Assembly: GCF_000253295.1 (NCBI RefSeq)
Contig: NC_015717.1
Coordinates: forward strand, 930,001-994,000
Length of the DNA: 64,000 nt
Reading direction: 5' to 3'
Source of the DNA: Hyphomicrobium sp. MC1
GTDB lineage: Bacteria > Pseudomonadota > Alphaproteobacteria > Rhizobiales > Hyphomicrobiaceae
A model generated the notes under the pieces. It was not told the DNA's origin and searched no databases. It saw nothing but the letters and a program-made list of their open reading frames with translations. Each line of letters begins with the position of its first letter. Position 1 is the first letter of the stretch. Positions 18,118-26,231 of the stretch are shown piece after piece. Both the position numbers and the translations under genes were made by a program.

Positions 18118-18975
18118 ATGACCGACATTCCCGTTCTCTCGTCCATTGCGCCATTCGCGGAAACATCCGAGCTCTGGTTCGTCGATATCTGGGGCGTGAT
18201 GCACAACGGCGTGCGGCCGTTCGCGTCGTCGGTGGCGGCGTGCGAGGCTTTTCGCAAGCGGGGTGGAACAGCGCTGCTGGTGACGAACTCTCCGCGGCCG
18301 CGGGAGAGTGTGGGCAAGCAGCTCGATAGCATCGGCGTATCGCGCGATGCTTATGACGGCATTGTCAGTTCGGGAGACGTGTCGCGCAGTCTCATCGACG
18401 CGTGGGCGGGGCGGCCTATTTTGCACATCGGGCCATCGCGTGATCTGCCGATCTTTGCGGGGTTGAAGGCTCAGCCCGGCGCGACCCTCGAGGATGCCGA
18501 AGTTGCGATCTGCACTGGTCTTTACGACGACGAGACGGAAACGCCGGATAGTTACGCCACGATTTTGGAGAAGCTTCGTGCGCGCGATGTGCCGATGATC
18601 TGCGCCAATCCGGATTTGAAAGTCGAACGTGGTGGCCGCATCATCTATTGCGCCGGAGCGATTGCGGCGGCTTATACGGCGCTGGGTGGTACAGTGAGCT
18701 ACGCAGGGAAGCCATACCAGCCGATCTATGACCTTGCGCTCAAGATCGGCGCCGAGAAGCGTGGCGCGGTGGTCGGTAAGGATCGGGTGCTGGCGATTGG
18801 CGACGGCGTGGCGACCGACATTGCGGGAGCGGCCGCATTCGGTATCCGTTCCGTGTTTATTGCGAGCGGCATCTCCGTACGGGCAGACGAAACGATGGAT
18901 CACGCGGCGCGGCGCCTATTCGCAAACGACAGCGCCGCGAAGCCGGTTGCGGTGATGAAAGATTTTGTTTGGTAG
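18118..18975 (+). CDS. HAD-superfamily class IIA phosphatase-like protein (TIGR01459 type)
   Basis: 285 residues. HAD IIA fold with motif I as FVDIWGVMHNG, where the first Asp is kept and the second position is Trp, the signature of the TIGR01459 family; motif II is TNSPRPRES; motif IV is GDGVATDIAGA. Relatives are NagD- and 4-nitrophenylphosphatase-like enzymes; the substrate of this branch is not known. Starts at MTDIPVL with AAAGG about 8 bases upstream. Probably its own transcription unit, ending at a 10-base hairpin before the convergent oxidoreductase gene. Confidence 0.88.
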   Translation: MTDIPVLSSIAPFAETSELWFVDIWGVMHNGVRPFASSVAACEAFRKRGGTALLVTNSPRPRESVGKQLDSIGVSRDAYDGIVSSGDVSRSLIDAWAGRPILHIGPSRDLPIFAGLKAQPGATLEDAEVAICTGLYDDETETPDSYATILEKLRARDVPMICANPDLKVERGGRIIYCAGAIAAAYTALGGTVSYAGKPYQPIYDLALKIGAEKRGAVVGKDRVLAIGDGVATDIAGAAAFGIRSVFIASGISVRADETMDHAARRLFANDSAAKPVAVMKDFVW

Positions 18976-18982
18976 TTGGAAT

Positions 18983-19013
18983 TGTCATCCTCTGCATAAT
19001 GTCGAGGATGACA
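18983..19013. terminator. Hairpin between convergent genes
   Basis: Ten-base inverted repeat TGTCATCCTC / GAGGATGACA with an 11-base spacer in the 68-base gap between the HAD and oxidoreductase 3' ends. No T-tract, so intrinsic termination is uncertain. Confidence 0.4.
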
Positions 19014-19043
19014 CGGTAAGAGCGGCGAAGTCGCTCAACGTTT

Positions 19044-20039
19044 CTATATCGTCAAAACGATTTTGCCGATGTGGGCGCCACTGTCGATGCGCTTGTGGGC
19101 TTCGGCGGCATCGGCCAGCGGATACGTGCTGTCGAGCGGAATTTTGATTTTTCCGGAGGCGATCAGCGGCACGACTTTTTCGGCAATCGCGCTCGCGATA
19201 TCGCCTTTCACTTCGTTCGAACGGATGCGCAGCGTCGAGCCCGTTAGCGTCAGGCGCTTCAGCATCACGCGCATGAAGTCGACTGTTGCGGTCGAGCCCC
19301 TCTGGAACGCGATGTTGACGAGACGACCATCGTCGGCAAGCGAGCGAATGTTCTTCTCGATGTAGTCGCCGCCGACCATGTCGAGGATGACATTGACGCC
19401 TTTGCCTGCCGTTTCGGTCTTGATGACTTGGGCGAAATCCTGCGTGCGATAGTTGATCGCGACGTCGGCGCCGAGCTTGCGGACTTCTTCGCATTTTTCA
19501 TCTGAGCCAACGGTCGTGAAGACCGTTGCGCCGAACGCCTTGGCAAGCTGTACGGCCGTCACGCCGATGCCGCCACTGCCGCCGTGAACGAGAAACTTCT
19601 CGCCCGCCTTCAATTGTCCGCGCTGAAAGACGTTGTGCCAGACAGTGAAGAACGTCTCGGGAATGGCGGCTGCTTCGATGAACGAGATCGGGTCCGGCTT
19701 TGCGATGCAGGCGAGTTCCGATACCGCAGCGTATTCGGCATAGCCGCCGCCAGGAACGAGGGCCATTACGGCATCGCCAATAGTGAAGCGTTTCGCGCCC
19801 TCGCCCAAGGCCACGATCGTGCCGGAGACTTCGAGGCCCGGAAGTTCCGAATGGCCTTTCGGTGCGGGATAATTGCCCTGTCGCTGCAACACGTCTGGCC
19901 GATTGACGCCTGCTGCTGCAACCTTGATCAACACGTCGCCTGCCTTCACCTCGGGTAGCGGCAGTTCCGTCATCGTCAGGACTTCGGGTCCGCCGGCTCC
20001 GTTGATCGCTACCGCTTTCATCGTCGTGGGAAGGCTCAT
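19044..20039 (-). CDS. NAD(P)H-dependent quinone oxidoreductase (PIG3/QOR family)
   Basis: 331 residues, MDR superfamily, zinc-independent. GroES-like N-terminal half with AAGVNRPDVLQRQGNYP, then a Rossmann half with GGSGGIGVTAVQLAKAFGA for NADPH. The pattern is that of the TIGR02824 (p53-inducible gene 3-like) family of one-electron quinone reductases. Start ATG at 20039. Single gene. Confidence 0.92.
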   Translation of the reverse strand: MSLPTTMKAVAINGAGGPEVLTMTELPLPEVKAGDVLIKVAAAGVNRPDVLQRQGNYPAPKGHSELPGLEVSGTIVALGEGAKRFTIGDAVMALVPGGGYAEYAAVSELACIAKPDPISFIEAAAIPETFFTVWHNVFQRGQLKAGEKFLVHGGSGGIGVTAVQLAKAFGATVFTTVGSDEKCEEVRKLGADVAINYRTQDFAQVIKTETAGKGVNVILDMVGGDYIEKNIRSLADDGRLVNIAFQRGSTATVDFMRVMLKRLTLTGSTLRIRSNEVKGDIASAIAEKVVPLIASGKIKIPLDSTYPLADAAEAHKRIDSGAHIGKIVLTI

Positions 20040-20196
20040 CAGGTTTGCTCTCTTGGCATTTTGGCTGGCGAGAGGAATGCACCGCAAGGGCCGCTGGGGC
20101 AAGGCGGGATGGAGACGCGCCCTGTCTGCTGCATCCGATCTCGACCCGCTGGAGCATCTTCAATAGAGTGGGCGCATAAGAACCGGAGGACGCGTC

Positions 20197-20388
20197 ATGG
20201 ACCTCGACGATCTGTTGCCGCCGAAAAAACCAAAGGGTACAGCAATCGGCGAAAGCCTCGAAACGCTGTCGGTCGCAGAGCTCGAAAAACGGATCGCAGA
20301 TCTTGAGGCGGAGATCGTCCGGGTGCGTGCGGAAGTCGATCGCAAGAAGCGTCACGAAGAGGCGGCGCACGCGCTTTTTAAATCGTAA
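20197..20388 (+). CDS. DUF1192 family protein
   Basis: 63-residue acidic/basic protein: MDLDDLLPP N-terminus, then a heptad-rich coiled coil (LETLSVAELEKRIADLE...). This is the alphaproteobacterial DUF1192 family, function unknown. GGAGG precedes the ATG by 6 bases. It precedes the CtrA-type box and sRNA candidate by about 120 bases. Confidence 0.85.
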   Translation: MDLDDLLPPKKPKGTAIGESLETLSVAELEKRIADLEAEIVRVRAEVDRKKRHEEAAHALFKS

Positions 20389-20504
20389 AGTGCGTTCTAA
20401 CGATCAATTTGAATTACGCTGCATACTGTCCAATTTTGGGATTCGATGAATTTGGCGCGGCTGTTTCGAATCCTAACAGCGCGTCACGCCGCTCACGTTT
20501 CCAC

Positions 20505-20519
20505 TTAACTGAACCTTAA
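20505..20519. promoter_or_regulatory. CtrA-type box (TTAA-N7-TTAA)
   Basis: Perfect match to the CtrA response-regulator consensus. Its centre is about 30 bases upstream of the proposed start of the sRNA at 20541, where an activating CtrA site overlapping the -35 region would be expected. It is also 240 bases upstream of rcdA, whose product helps destroy CtrA. Confidence 0.65.
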
Positions 20520-20540
20520 GCATATTGCTGCACTTTCGGT

Positions 20541-20639
20541 GTTAATCCAGGTCATCTGGATCGTGGCGGCCCCTCTGCCGCCTCATTTGACGCCTCCCTG
20601 TTGACTTTCGAGCCGCCCTAACGGAGCGGCTCTTTTTTT
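20541..20639 (+). ncRNA. Candidate trans-acting small RNA with anti-Shine-Dalgarno segment
   Basis: About 100 bases. Two consecutive hairpins (ATCCAG-loop-CTGGAT at 20545-20561; GGCGGC-loop-GCCGCC at 20565-20582), then an unstructured section 20583-20608 with CCTCCC at 20593-20598, complementary to ribosome-binding sites, then an intrinsic terminator. This is the typical layout of Hfq-type trans-encoded sRNAs in Rhizobiales. No open reading frame of note is inside. A perfect CtrA-type box lies immediately upstream. The 5' end is estimated and transcription is not shown. Confidence 0.55.
20610..20639 (+). terminator. Rho-independent terminator of the sRNA candidate
   Basis: GAGCCGC / GCGGCTC stem with a loop of nine bases and seven T at 20633-20639. 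It lies 120 bases before rcdA and so ends a transcript that begins upstream of rcdA. Confidence 0.85.
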
Positions 20640-20758
20640 GCACTGTCCACAACAGGATTGGAAACGCCCCGTTTTGGGCGAGGTTGTTAACTATGGTGCT
20701 CTAGTGTCGGTTCGTGGTAGCAGTTGCACACGGGTAAGCGTTTGTATCGTTGAGGGTC

Positions 20759-21307
20759 ATGAGTAACGTATATCGCGTGGATGGCGCGCCGTCTGGCGGC
20801 GCCACAACGGTCTCGTTCGGAGAGCGGTTTCAGTCCTCCGAACAGTTTGACCACATCTTCAAAGAAGGCATGGCGCTCGTCGAGCGCACCGCCAGTTATC
20901 TTGACGGTCCGGGCCGCAAGGAAGCAAAGGCGCTCGCTGGCGGGGTCGGCGTCCTTTATGCAACCGAAAGCATGCGTCTGACGACGCGGCTGCTCGATCT
21001 GGCTTCGTGGCTTCTCATTCGCCGCGCGCTTCGAGAAGGTGAGATCACCGAGGACGAAGCGCGCAAGAAGCGGCGTCGCGTCAAGCTGCAGGCTTTTGGC
21101 CGCCCGGCGCACGTCAAGGGCTATTCGGAGCTCCCGATGGGCCTTCAGAGCCTGATCGAGGAAAGCTTCGCTCTGCACGATCGCATCTCGCAGCTCGATC
21201 GCATTCTGACGACGCCGTCGGCAGCAGATGCGCCGGAAGCAGCGGTGAATCCGGTTGCGCATCAGGTCGGTTTGCTGGAGCGGGCGTTCGCTGCGAAAGT
21301 CAGCTGA
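20759..21307 (+). CDS. rcdA: RcdA, regulator of CtrA degradation (DUF1465)
   Basis: 182-residue helical protein. In Caulobacter RcdA is the adaptor that, with CpdR and PopA, delivers CtrA to the ClpXP protease at the cell pole. The features are the FGERFQSSEQFDHIFKEGM start, a helical core with TASYLDGPGR and YATESMRLTTRLLDLASWL, and a C-terminal helix with GLQSLIEES. Start ATG at 20759. Transcribed away from rpmE, sharing a bidirectional terminator at the 3' side. Confidence 0.9.
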   Translation: MSNVYRVDGAPSGGATTVSFGERFQSSEQFDHIFKEGMALVERTASYLDGPGRKEAKALAGGVGVLYATESMRLTTRLLDLASWLLIRRALREGEITEDEARKKRRRVKLQAFGRPAHVKGYSELPMGLQSLIEESFALHDRISQLDRILTTPSAADAPEAAVNPVAHQVGLLERAFAAKVS

Positions 21308-21331
21308 GCGCAACCGACAGTTCGAAAATCA

Positions 21332-21362
21332 AAAAGGCCCGCTCGACGAGAGCGGGCCTTTT
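21332..21362. terminator. Bidirectional terminator between rcdA and rpmE
   Basis: 13-base perfect stem AAAAGGCCCGCTC / GAGCGGGCCTTTT with a five-base loop, placed between the two convergent 3' ends. Confidence 0.9.
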
Positions 21363-21396
21363 GATTTCTGACGATACGTTCGATCACGAAAAGCGA

Positions 21397-21621
21397 TCAG
21401 AACATGCCTTCGAATTTCTTCTTGAAGCGCGACAGGCGGCCGCCACGGTCCATCAACTTCGCATCGCCGCCGGTCCAAGCCGGGTGCGTGTTCGGGTCGA
21501 TGTCGAGGGTGAGCGTGTCGCCCTCCTTGCCGTACGTCGAGTACGTCATGAACTGAGTGCCATCCGTCATGACCACCTTGATCTGGTGGTAGTCGGGGTG
21601 GAGATCGGCGTCTTTCTTCAT
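21397..21621 (-). CDS. rpmE: 50S ribosomal protein L31
   Basis: 74 residues, the primary L31 without the zinc-binding cysteines (starts [11 protein letters not shown], no CxxC). Contains VVMTDGTQF and the [14 protein letters not shown] block. Located on the large ribosomal subunit near the intersubunit bridge. Start ATG at 21621. Divergent from the ABC transporter, an arrangement common in Hyphomicrobiales. Confidence 0.95.
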   Translation of the reverse strand: MKKDADLHPDYHQIKVVMTDGTQFMTYSTYGKEGDTLTLDIDPNTHPAWTGGDAKLMDRGGRLSRFKKKFEGMF

Positions 21622-21897
21622 AGCCTTTGGTCCGTCTGGTAATACGTTTATCACGGCGAAGCCCTGAAGAGCTCCGGCCCCGGTCTTGGCAAAGAGGGGA
21701 CTGAATTGGCGCGTTGTTTAGCCGAGATAGCCACCCTGCACAAGCCGCAGTGCGTCGCAAACCTAAGCAAATCGTAATTTTCTTGAGGCCGATCAGCGGC
21801 CCATTGCCACTTGAGCCATCGGCTCCGGTGGGGCATGGTCCCCGCGGCTTAAGGGTCGAAACATCATGTTTCCCCACGACTTGGATCAGAAAACCCC

Positions 21898-23721
21898 ATG
21901 AGCAGCGACGTTGCAGACCGGAGCCCTGAGCAGGCTCAACCTACGGATGAACCTTCCCGGGAACGCCGGCGCATGTCGCTTAAGCCTTTGAAGACGCTGA
22001 TGCCCTTGATCACCGCGCATAAGGGTGCGCTCTGGGGCGCCGTTATCGCCCTGGTCGTCTCGGCGCTTGCCATGCTGTCGGTTCCGCTCGCCGTCAGGCG
22101 TATGATCGACAAGGGTTTTGCCGGCAACGATTCCGCGCTCATTAACAGCTACTTCCTCACGCTCATCGGTATCGGCCTCATCATCGCGATCGCGAGCCCG
22201 GCCCGCTATTATTTCGTCAACTGGATCGGCGAGCGCGTGGTTGCCGATTTGCGCTCGAAGGTTTTCGCGCAACTCGCCAAGCTCGGACCGGCCTATTTCG
22301 ACGTCAATCATTCCGGCGAGATCATGAGCCGCCTGACGGCGGACACCACGCAGATCAAAGCTGTCGCCGGCTCGTCGCTGAGCCAAGCGGCGCGCAACTC
22401 GATCATGCTGGTCGGCGCGCTGATCATGATGTTCATCACCAGCACCAAGCTTTCGCTGCTGGTGTTTCTGGCGATCCCGGTCATCGTTCTGCCGCTCGTC
22501 GGCTTCGGGCGGCTTGTGCGCCGCCTGTCACGGGAGGCGCAGGATACGCTCGGCGATTCATCGGCCTACGCGGCCGAGAACCTTGCCGCCTATCGGACGA
22601 TGCAGGCCTACGTCAACGAGAAGGCCGTGACGGATCGGTACGACCGTTCGGTGGAGCGGACGTTCGCTGCGGCACGTCGGCGGATGCGGGCGCGCGCGGC
22701 GCTGACGGGCATCGCTATCTTCCTGACTGTCGCGAGTATCACGGCTGTGCTCTGGTACGGCGCGTCGGCGGTGATCTCCGGTGACATGACCGGCGGCCGG
22801 CTTGGGCAATTTGTGCTTTATGCGCTGTTCGCTGCGGCATCTCTCGCAGAAGTCTCGGAAGTCTGGGGTGAGATCAGCCAGGCGGCAGGTGCTGCGGAGC
22901 GGCTTTCTGAAATGATGGCGACGGTGCCGGAAATCCGTTCGCCAGAGAAGCCGACGCCGCTGCCGGAGCCCGCAATCGGCAGCGTAGCGTTCGAAAACGT
23001 GTCGTTCGGCTATGCGGCGCGCAAGGGCGATAAAGCGCTCGATTGTATTTCATTCCGCGCCGAACCGGGCGAGACGCTGGCGCTCGTCGGGGCCTCGGGG
23101 GCAGGCAAGACCACGATCTTCAATCTGCTTCTGCGCTTTTATGATCCCGATACGGGCATCGTTCGCGTTGATGGCGTCAACGTCAAGGATGCCGACCTCT
23201 CGGCGCTGCGCAATCGCATGGCGCTCGTACCGCAGGACGTTGCGCTGTTCGCCGATACGGTTGCCGAAAACATTCGCTATGGCACGCCAGGCGCGACGCT
23301 GTCGGAAGTGCGGCGTGCGGCGGCTGCAGCCCAGGCCGACGAATTCATTCGCCGTCTTCCGGATGGATACAACACGCGTCTTGGCGAACGCGGCACATCG
23401 CTTTCGGGCGGTCAGCGTCAACGCATCGCCATTGCACGCGCAATTCTGAAAGATGCGCCGATCCTGCTGCTCGACGAGGCGACGAGCGCGCTCGATGCGG
23501 AAAGCGAGGGCGCTGTGCAGCGAGCGCTTGAAGACCTGATGAAGGACCGGACGACGATCGTCATCGCGCATCGCCTGGCGACGGTGCAGAAGGCGGACCG
23601 GATTCTCGTCATGGAGAACGGCCGTATCGCGGAAGCCGGTACGCATAGCGAACTGGTACGGCGCGGCGGAATCTATGCGCATCTTGCCGAGCTTCAGTTC
23701 GGACGCGAGGCGGCGGAGTAG
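21898..23721 (+). CDS. ABC transporter, fused permease/ATPase (MsbA-like exporter)
   Basis: 607 residues: six transmembrane helices in the first ~320 residues, then an ATPase domain with Walker A GASGAGKTT, Q-loop PQDVALF, signature LSGGQRQR, Walker B ILLLDEATSALD and the H-loop IAHRLAT. It is of the type IV (B-family) exporter class, close to the MsbA-related TIGR02204 group of alphaproteobacteria. Substrate unknown; lipids or hydrophobic compounds are usual. The ATG at 21898 lies 276 bases from the divergent rpmE start. A CtrA-type box begins 22 bases after its stop. Confidence 0.92.
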   Translation: MSSDVADRSPEQAQPTDEPSRERRRMSLKPLKTLMPLITAHKGALWGAVIALVVSALAMLSVPLAVRRMIDKGFAGNDSALINSYFLTLIGIGLIIAIASPARYYFVNWIGERVVADLRSKVFAQLAKLGPAYFDVNHSGEIMSRLTADTTQIKAVAGSSLSQAARNSIMLVGALIMMFITSTKLSLLVFLAIPVIVLPLVGFGRLVRRLSREAQDTLGDSSAYAAENLAAYRTMQAYVNEKAVTDRYDRSVERTFAAARRRMRARAALTGIAIFLTVASITAVLWYGASAVISGDMTGGRLGQFVLYALFAAASLAEVSEVWGEISQAAGAAERLSEMMATVPEIRSPEKPTPLPEPAIGSVAFENVSFGYAARKGDKALDCISFRAEPGETLALVGASGAGKTTIFNLLLRFYDPDTGIVRVDGVNVKDADLSALRNRMALVPQDVALFADTVAENIRYGTPGATLSEVRRAAAAAQADEFIRRLPDGYNTRLGERGTSLSGGQRQRIAIARAILKDAPILLLDEATSALDAESEGAVQRALEDLMKDRTTIVIAHRLATVQKADRILVMENGRIAEAGTHSELVRRGGIYAHLAELQFGREAAE

Positions 23722-23742
23722 GCCGAACGGCGGATCTGCGAG

Positions 23743-23757
23743 TTAACCGGCTGTTAA
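23743..23757. promoter_or_regulatory. CtrA-type box (TTAA-N7-TTAA)
   Basis: Perfect consensus, 52 bases upstream of the 36-codon ORF at 23809 and 22 bases after the ABC transporter. It would be well placed to drive the short ORF. Confidence 0.6.
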
Positions 23758-23808
23758 TGTCTGTGAACTGATTATCAACAATCTGTCCGCCTGCTGATAA
23801 TTAGTGTC

Positions 23809-23919
23809 ATGAAGACGCTTACGGCCATCGTTATCGGGTTCGGAGTTTTTGCGTACGACATCTCGTTCAACAACGGCGAGATCGTACGTTGGGTCGGGTC
23901 GTTTCTCGGACTTGCCTAG
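23809..23919 (+). CDS. Small single-pass membrane peptide (36 residues)
   Basis: The sequence begins MKTLTAIVIGFGVFAYD, a Lys followed by a hydrophobic helix, and continues with a polar loop (SFNNGEIVRW) and a C-terminal hydrophobic GSFLGLA. It looks like a small inner-membrane protein. No Shine-Dalgarno is visible; a GATAAT at 23796-23801 lies close enough that the mRNA could be leaderless. Coding character is suggested by the clean membrane topology and the CtrA-type box in front. No family name is offered. Confidence 0.5.
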   Translation: MKTLTAIVIGFGVFAYDISFNNGEIVRWVGSFLGLA

Positions 23920-24029
23920 GCGATAACAGCTGACTACTGCCCCGACGCATGCGGCTGCGCATTGACGTGGCCGCTCCTGTTTTCCATTGAGCTTAGCGAT
24001 AAGCGTTCGGCGCGGCGGCCGCTAGGCTT

Positions 24030-25058
24030 TTATCTGTTCGTCAGCTTCAGCTCGATGCGACGGTTCTTTTGGTAGGCTTCTTCCGTGTGGCCGGGATCGA
24101 CCGGCTGGAATTCGGCATAGCCCGCTGCGACGAGCCGGTCGGCGGGGACGCCGCGCGAGACGAGGTATTTCACGACCGATGCGGCGCGGGCCGTTGAGAG
24201 TTCCCAGTTCGAAGCGAATTGCGAATTCGAAATCGGGCGCGCGTCGGTGTGGCCGTTGATCTGAAGAGCCCAATCAATGTCGGGCGGAATTTCTTTCTGC
24301 AATTCGACGATGGCTTCGGCGATCTGGTCCATCGCCGCCATGCCTTCCGGCGTCAGCGTTGCGGAGCCCGACGGGAACAGCACTTCAGATTCGAAGACGA
24401 AGCGGTCGCCGACAACGCGGATGTCTTTGCGATCTTTCAGCAGCGTGCGTAAGCGGCCGAAAAAGTCGGATCGATAACGCTTCAACTCCTGCACCTGCTG
24501 GGCAAGGGCCGTGTTCAAACGGGCTCCGAGATCCTTGATGGTCTTGTCGCTTTCGGCGCCTTTTTTCTCCGAGGCTTCGAGTGCGTCGTTCAAGGCTGCG
24601 ATCTGGCGGCGAAGCGCAACGAGCTGTTGATTGAGAAGATCGACTTTCGACAACGCTTCGTTCGAAAGGTTCTTCTGCTTGTCCAGCGCCGCCGTTAATC
24701 CGGCAATCTGACCTTCGGCCGATTTGGCGCGCTCGTCAGCGCCAAGGCCTGCGCCCGTCAGTTTTTCGTTCTCGGCTTTGAGTGTGGAGAGCGTGGCTTG
24801 CAGAGCCGCGAGTTCATCCTGCGCCGATTGCGATTTGCCTTTTTCCAGAGACAGCATCGACGTCAATTCACTGATCTGGGCGGTGAGGCGCTGAAGGGCG
24901 GAATCTTTGCCGGTGACTTCCTGGGCGGAGAAGTACTGCGCGATCATGAAGATCGACATCAGCAGCGTCACGACGAGGAGCAGCGTCGAGAGCACGTCGA
25001 CGTAGGCGGGCCAGAACTCGCCGTATTCGCCACCGCGGCGGGAGCGTCCGCGCGCCAT
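24030..25058 (-). CDS. MotB/OmpA-domain peptidoglycan-binding protein
   Basis: 342 residues. One transmembrane helix at about 22-43 with an Asp (Asp-21) just at its start, as in the proton-binding residue of MotB stators; a long coiled coil (residues 50-190); and an OmpA-like peptidoglycan-binding domain (residues 220-340) with NGHTDARPISNSQFASNWELSTARA. The partner is the MotA/ExbB-like gene next door (gap three bases). Flagellar genes are absent around it, so it is more likely an energised envelope complex than a flagellar motor. Role unknown. Confidence 0.8.
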   Translation of the reverse strand: MARGRSRRGGEYGEFWPAYVDVLSTLLLVVTLLMSIFMIAQYFSAQEVTGKDSALQRLTAQISELTSMLSLEKGKSQSAQDELAALQATLSTLKAENEKLTGAGLGADERAKSAEGQIAGLTAALDKQKNLSNEALSKVDLLNQQLVALRRQIAALNDALEASEKKGAESDKTIKDLGARLNTALAQQVQELKRYRSDFFGRLRTLLKDRKDIRVVGDRFVFESEVLFPSGSATLTPEGMAAMDQIAEAIVELQKEIPPDIDWALQINGHTDARPISNSQFASNWELSTARAASVVKYLVSRGVPADRLVAAGYAEFQPVDPGHTEEAYQKNRRIELKLTNR

Positions 25059-25061
25059 TGG

Positions 25062-26114
25062 TTAGCCCCCGCGCTTCATCGCATCGGCGAGGCTGCGCAG
25101 CATGCTGGCGACCTCTTGCTGCTGCTGCGCCTGCTCATCGACCCATTCGCGGACGACCTTTTGTTCGGTGCGCATCTGCGTCACGAGCTGATTGACGCCG
25201 CGCGCGAGGTCGCGAACGTCCTCTTGAGCTTGACCGGCCGCCTTGGCGGTCGTGGGTGCCGGCTGGTCGGTCAAGCGATTGGTGAAGTCTTCGAGCGAGC
25301 GCTGCATGTCAACGACGGCGGACAGAAGCTGGCGGTTGACGTAGTCGCTCGACGACACGCCGCCGGCAGGCGTCAGCTCGGTGATGCCCGAGAGCCATTC
25401 TTCCAGCTCGTTATAGAAGCGGTTGTGCGCGTGGTTTGCCTGCAATTCGAGAAAGCCGAGAATGAGCGATCCGGACAGGCCCAGAAGCGATGACGAGAAG
25501 GCCGTTCCCATGCCCCTCAGCGGCGCGGCGAGGCTTGCCTTCAAGTCGCTGAAGAGCTGGACGTTGTCGGTCGCCTTGCTGTCGAGGGTGTCGATGGCGT
25601 GGCCAACCGACTGAATGGTTTCAAGCAGACCCCAAAAGGTGCCGAGCAGGCCGAGGAACACGAGCAGCCCGACGAGATAGCGGCCGGTGTCGCGGGCTTC
25701 ATCGAGGCGCGAGCCGATCGAATCCATGAACGATCGCATGGCGGCCGTCGACAGCGAGATGGTGCCGGTGCGATCGCGCAGCATCGTCGCCATTGGGGCG
25801 AGCAGCACGGGGCGGGCGCTGATCGACAGGCCTGGATCGGAAATACGGAAAGCATTCACCCAGCGGATTTCGGGATAAAGCCGGAAGACCTGACGGTAGG
25901 CGTAGATGATGCCCAGAAAGAGCGTACCGAGGATCAGGCCATTCAGGCCTGGGTTGTTCAAAAACGAATGCTGCAACTGGTCGAAGAGAATGGCGGCAAG
26001 AAAGCCAACCAATGTCAGGAAAATCGTCATGCGCAGCAAAAAGACACCGGGCGGTGTCAAACGCCGCGATACCGGTGCGAGTGCCGAGGCATCGCCCGGG
26101 CGGATCTTGGCCAT
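25062..26114 (-). CDS. MotA/TolQ/ExbB-like proton-channel protein
   Basis: 350 residues with four predicted membrane helices (about 25-46, 57-77, 145-166 and 200-222), the last two containing the conserved GTFWGLLETI and FSSSLLGLSGSLI patterns of the MotA/TolQ/ExbB family. The C-terminal 120 residues form a cytoplasmic coiled coil. First gene of a two-gene operon with the MotB-like gene. Functionally it should use the proton gradient to move or load the peptidoglycan-linked partner. It is not MotA of the flagellum by context and not TolQ (tolQ is at 44.5 kb). Confidence 0.8.
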   Translation of the reverse strand: MAKIRPGDASALAPVSRRLTPPGVFLLRMTIFLTLVGFLAAILFDQLQHSFLNNPGLNGLILGTLFLGIIYAYRQVFRLYPEIRWVNAFRISDPGLSISARPVLLAPMATMLRDRTGTISLSTAAMRSFMDSIGSRLDEARDTGRYLVGLLVFLGLLGTFWGLLETIQSVGHAIDTLDSKATDNVQLFSDLKASLAAPLRGMGTAFSSSLLGLSGSLILGFLELQANHAHNRFYNELEEWLSGITELTPAGGVSSSDYVNRQLLSAVVDMQRSLEDFTNRLTDQPAPTTAKAAGQAQEDVRDLARGVNQLVTQMRTEQKVVREWVDEQAQQQQEVASMLRSLADAMKRGG

Positions 26115-26231
26115 TCGTCGTCTCCGGAACGTCCCCGCTGTCCCATTGCGAGACCTTAGCGCAACGCTGTGTCATCGAAAACCGGCAACATCATGCCGGA
26201 GGTCGGGCTAGCCCGGGGCGTCCGGCGTGTG

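Noticed and set aside
18983..19013. Mobile-element terminal inverted repeat
   Set aside because: A single hairpin between convergent gene ends is better explained as a transcript-end structure.
24030..26114. Zorya anti-phage system (ZorA/ZorB)
   Set aside because: The MotA/MotB-like pair is present but ZorC, ZorD or ZorE are not; the neighbours are housekeeping genes.
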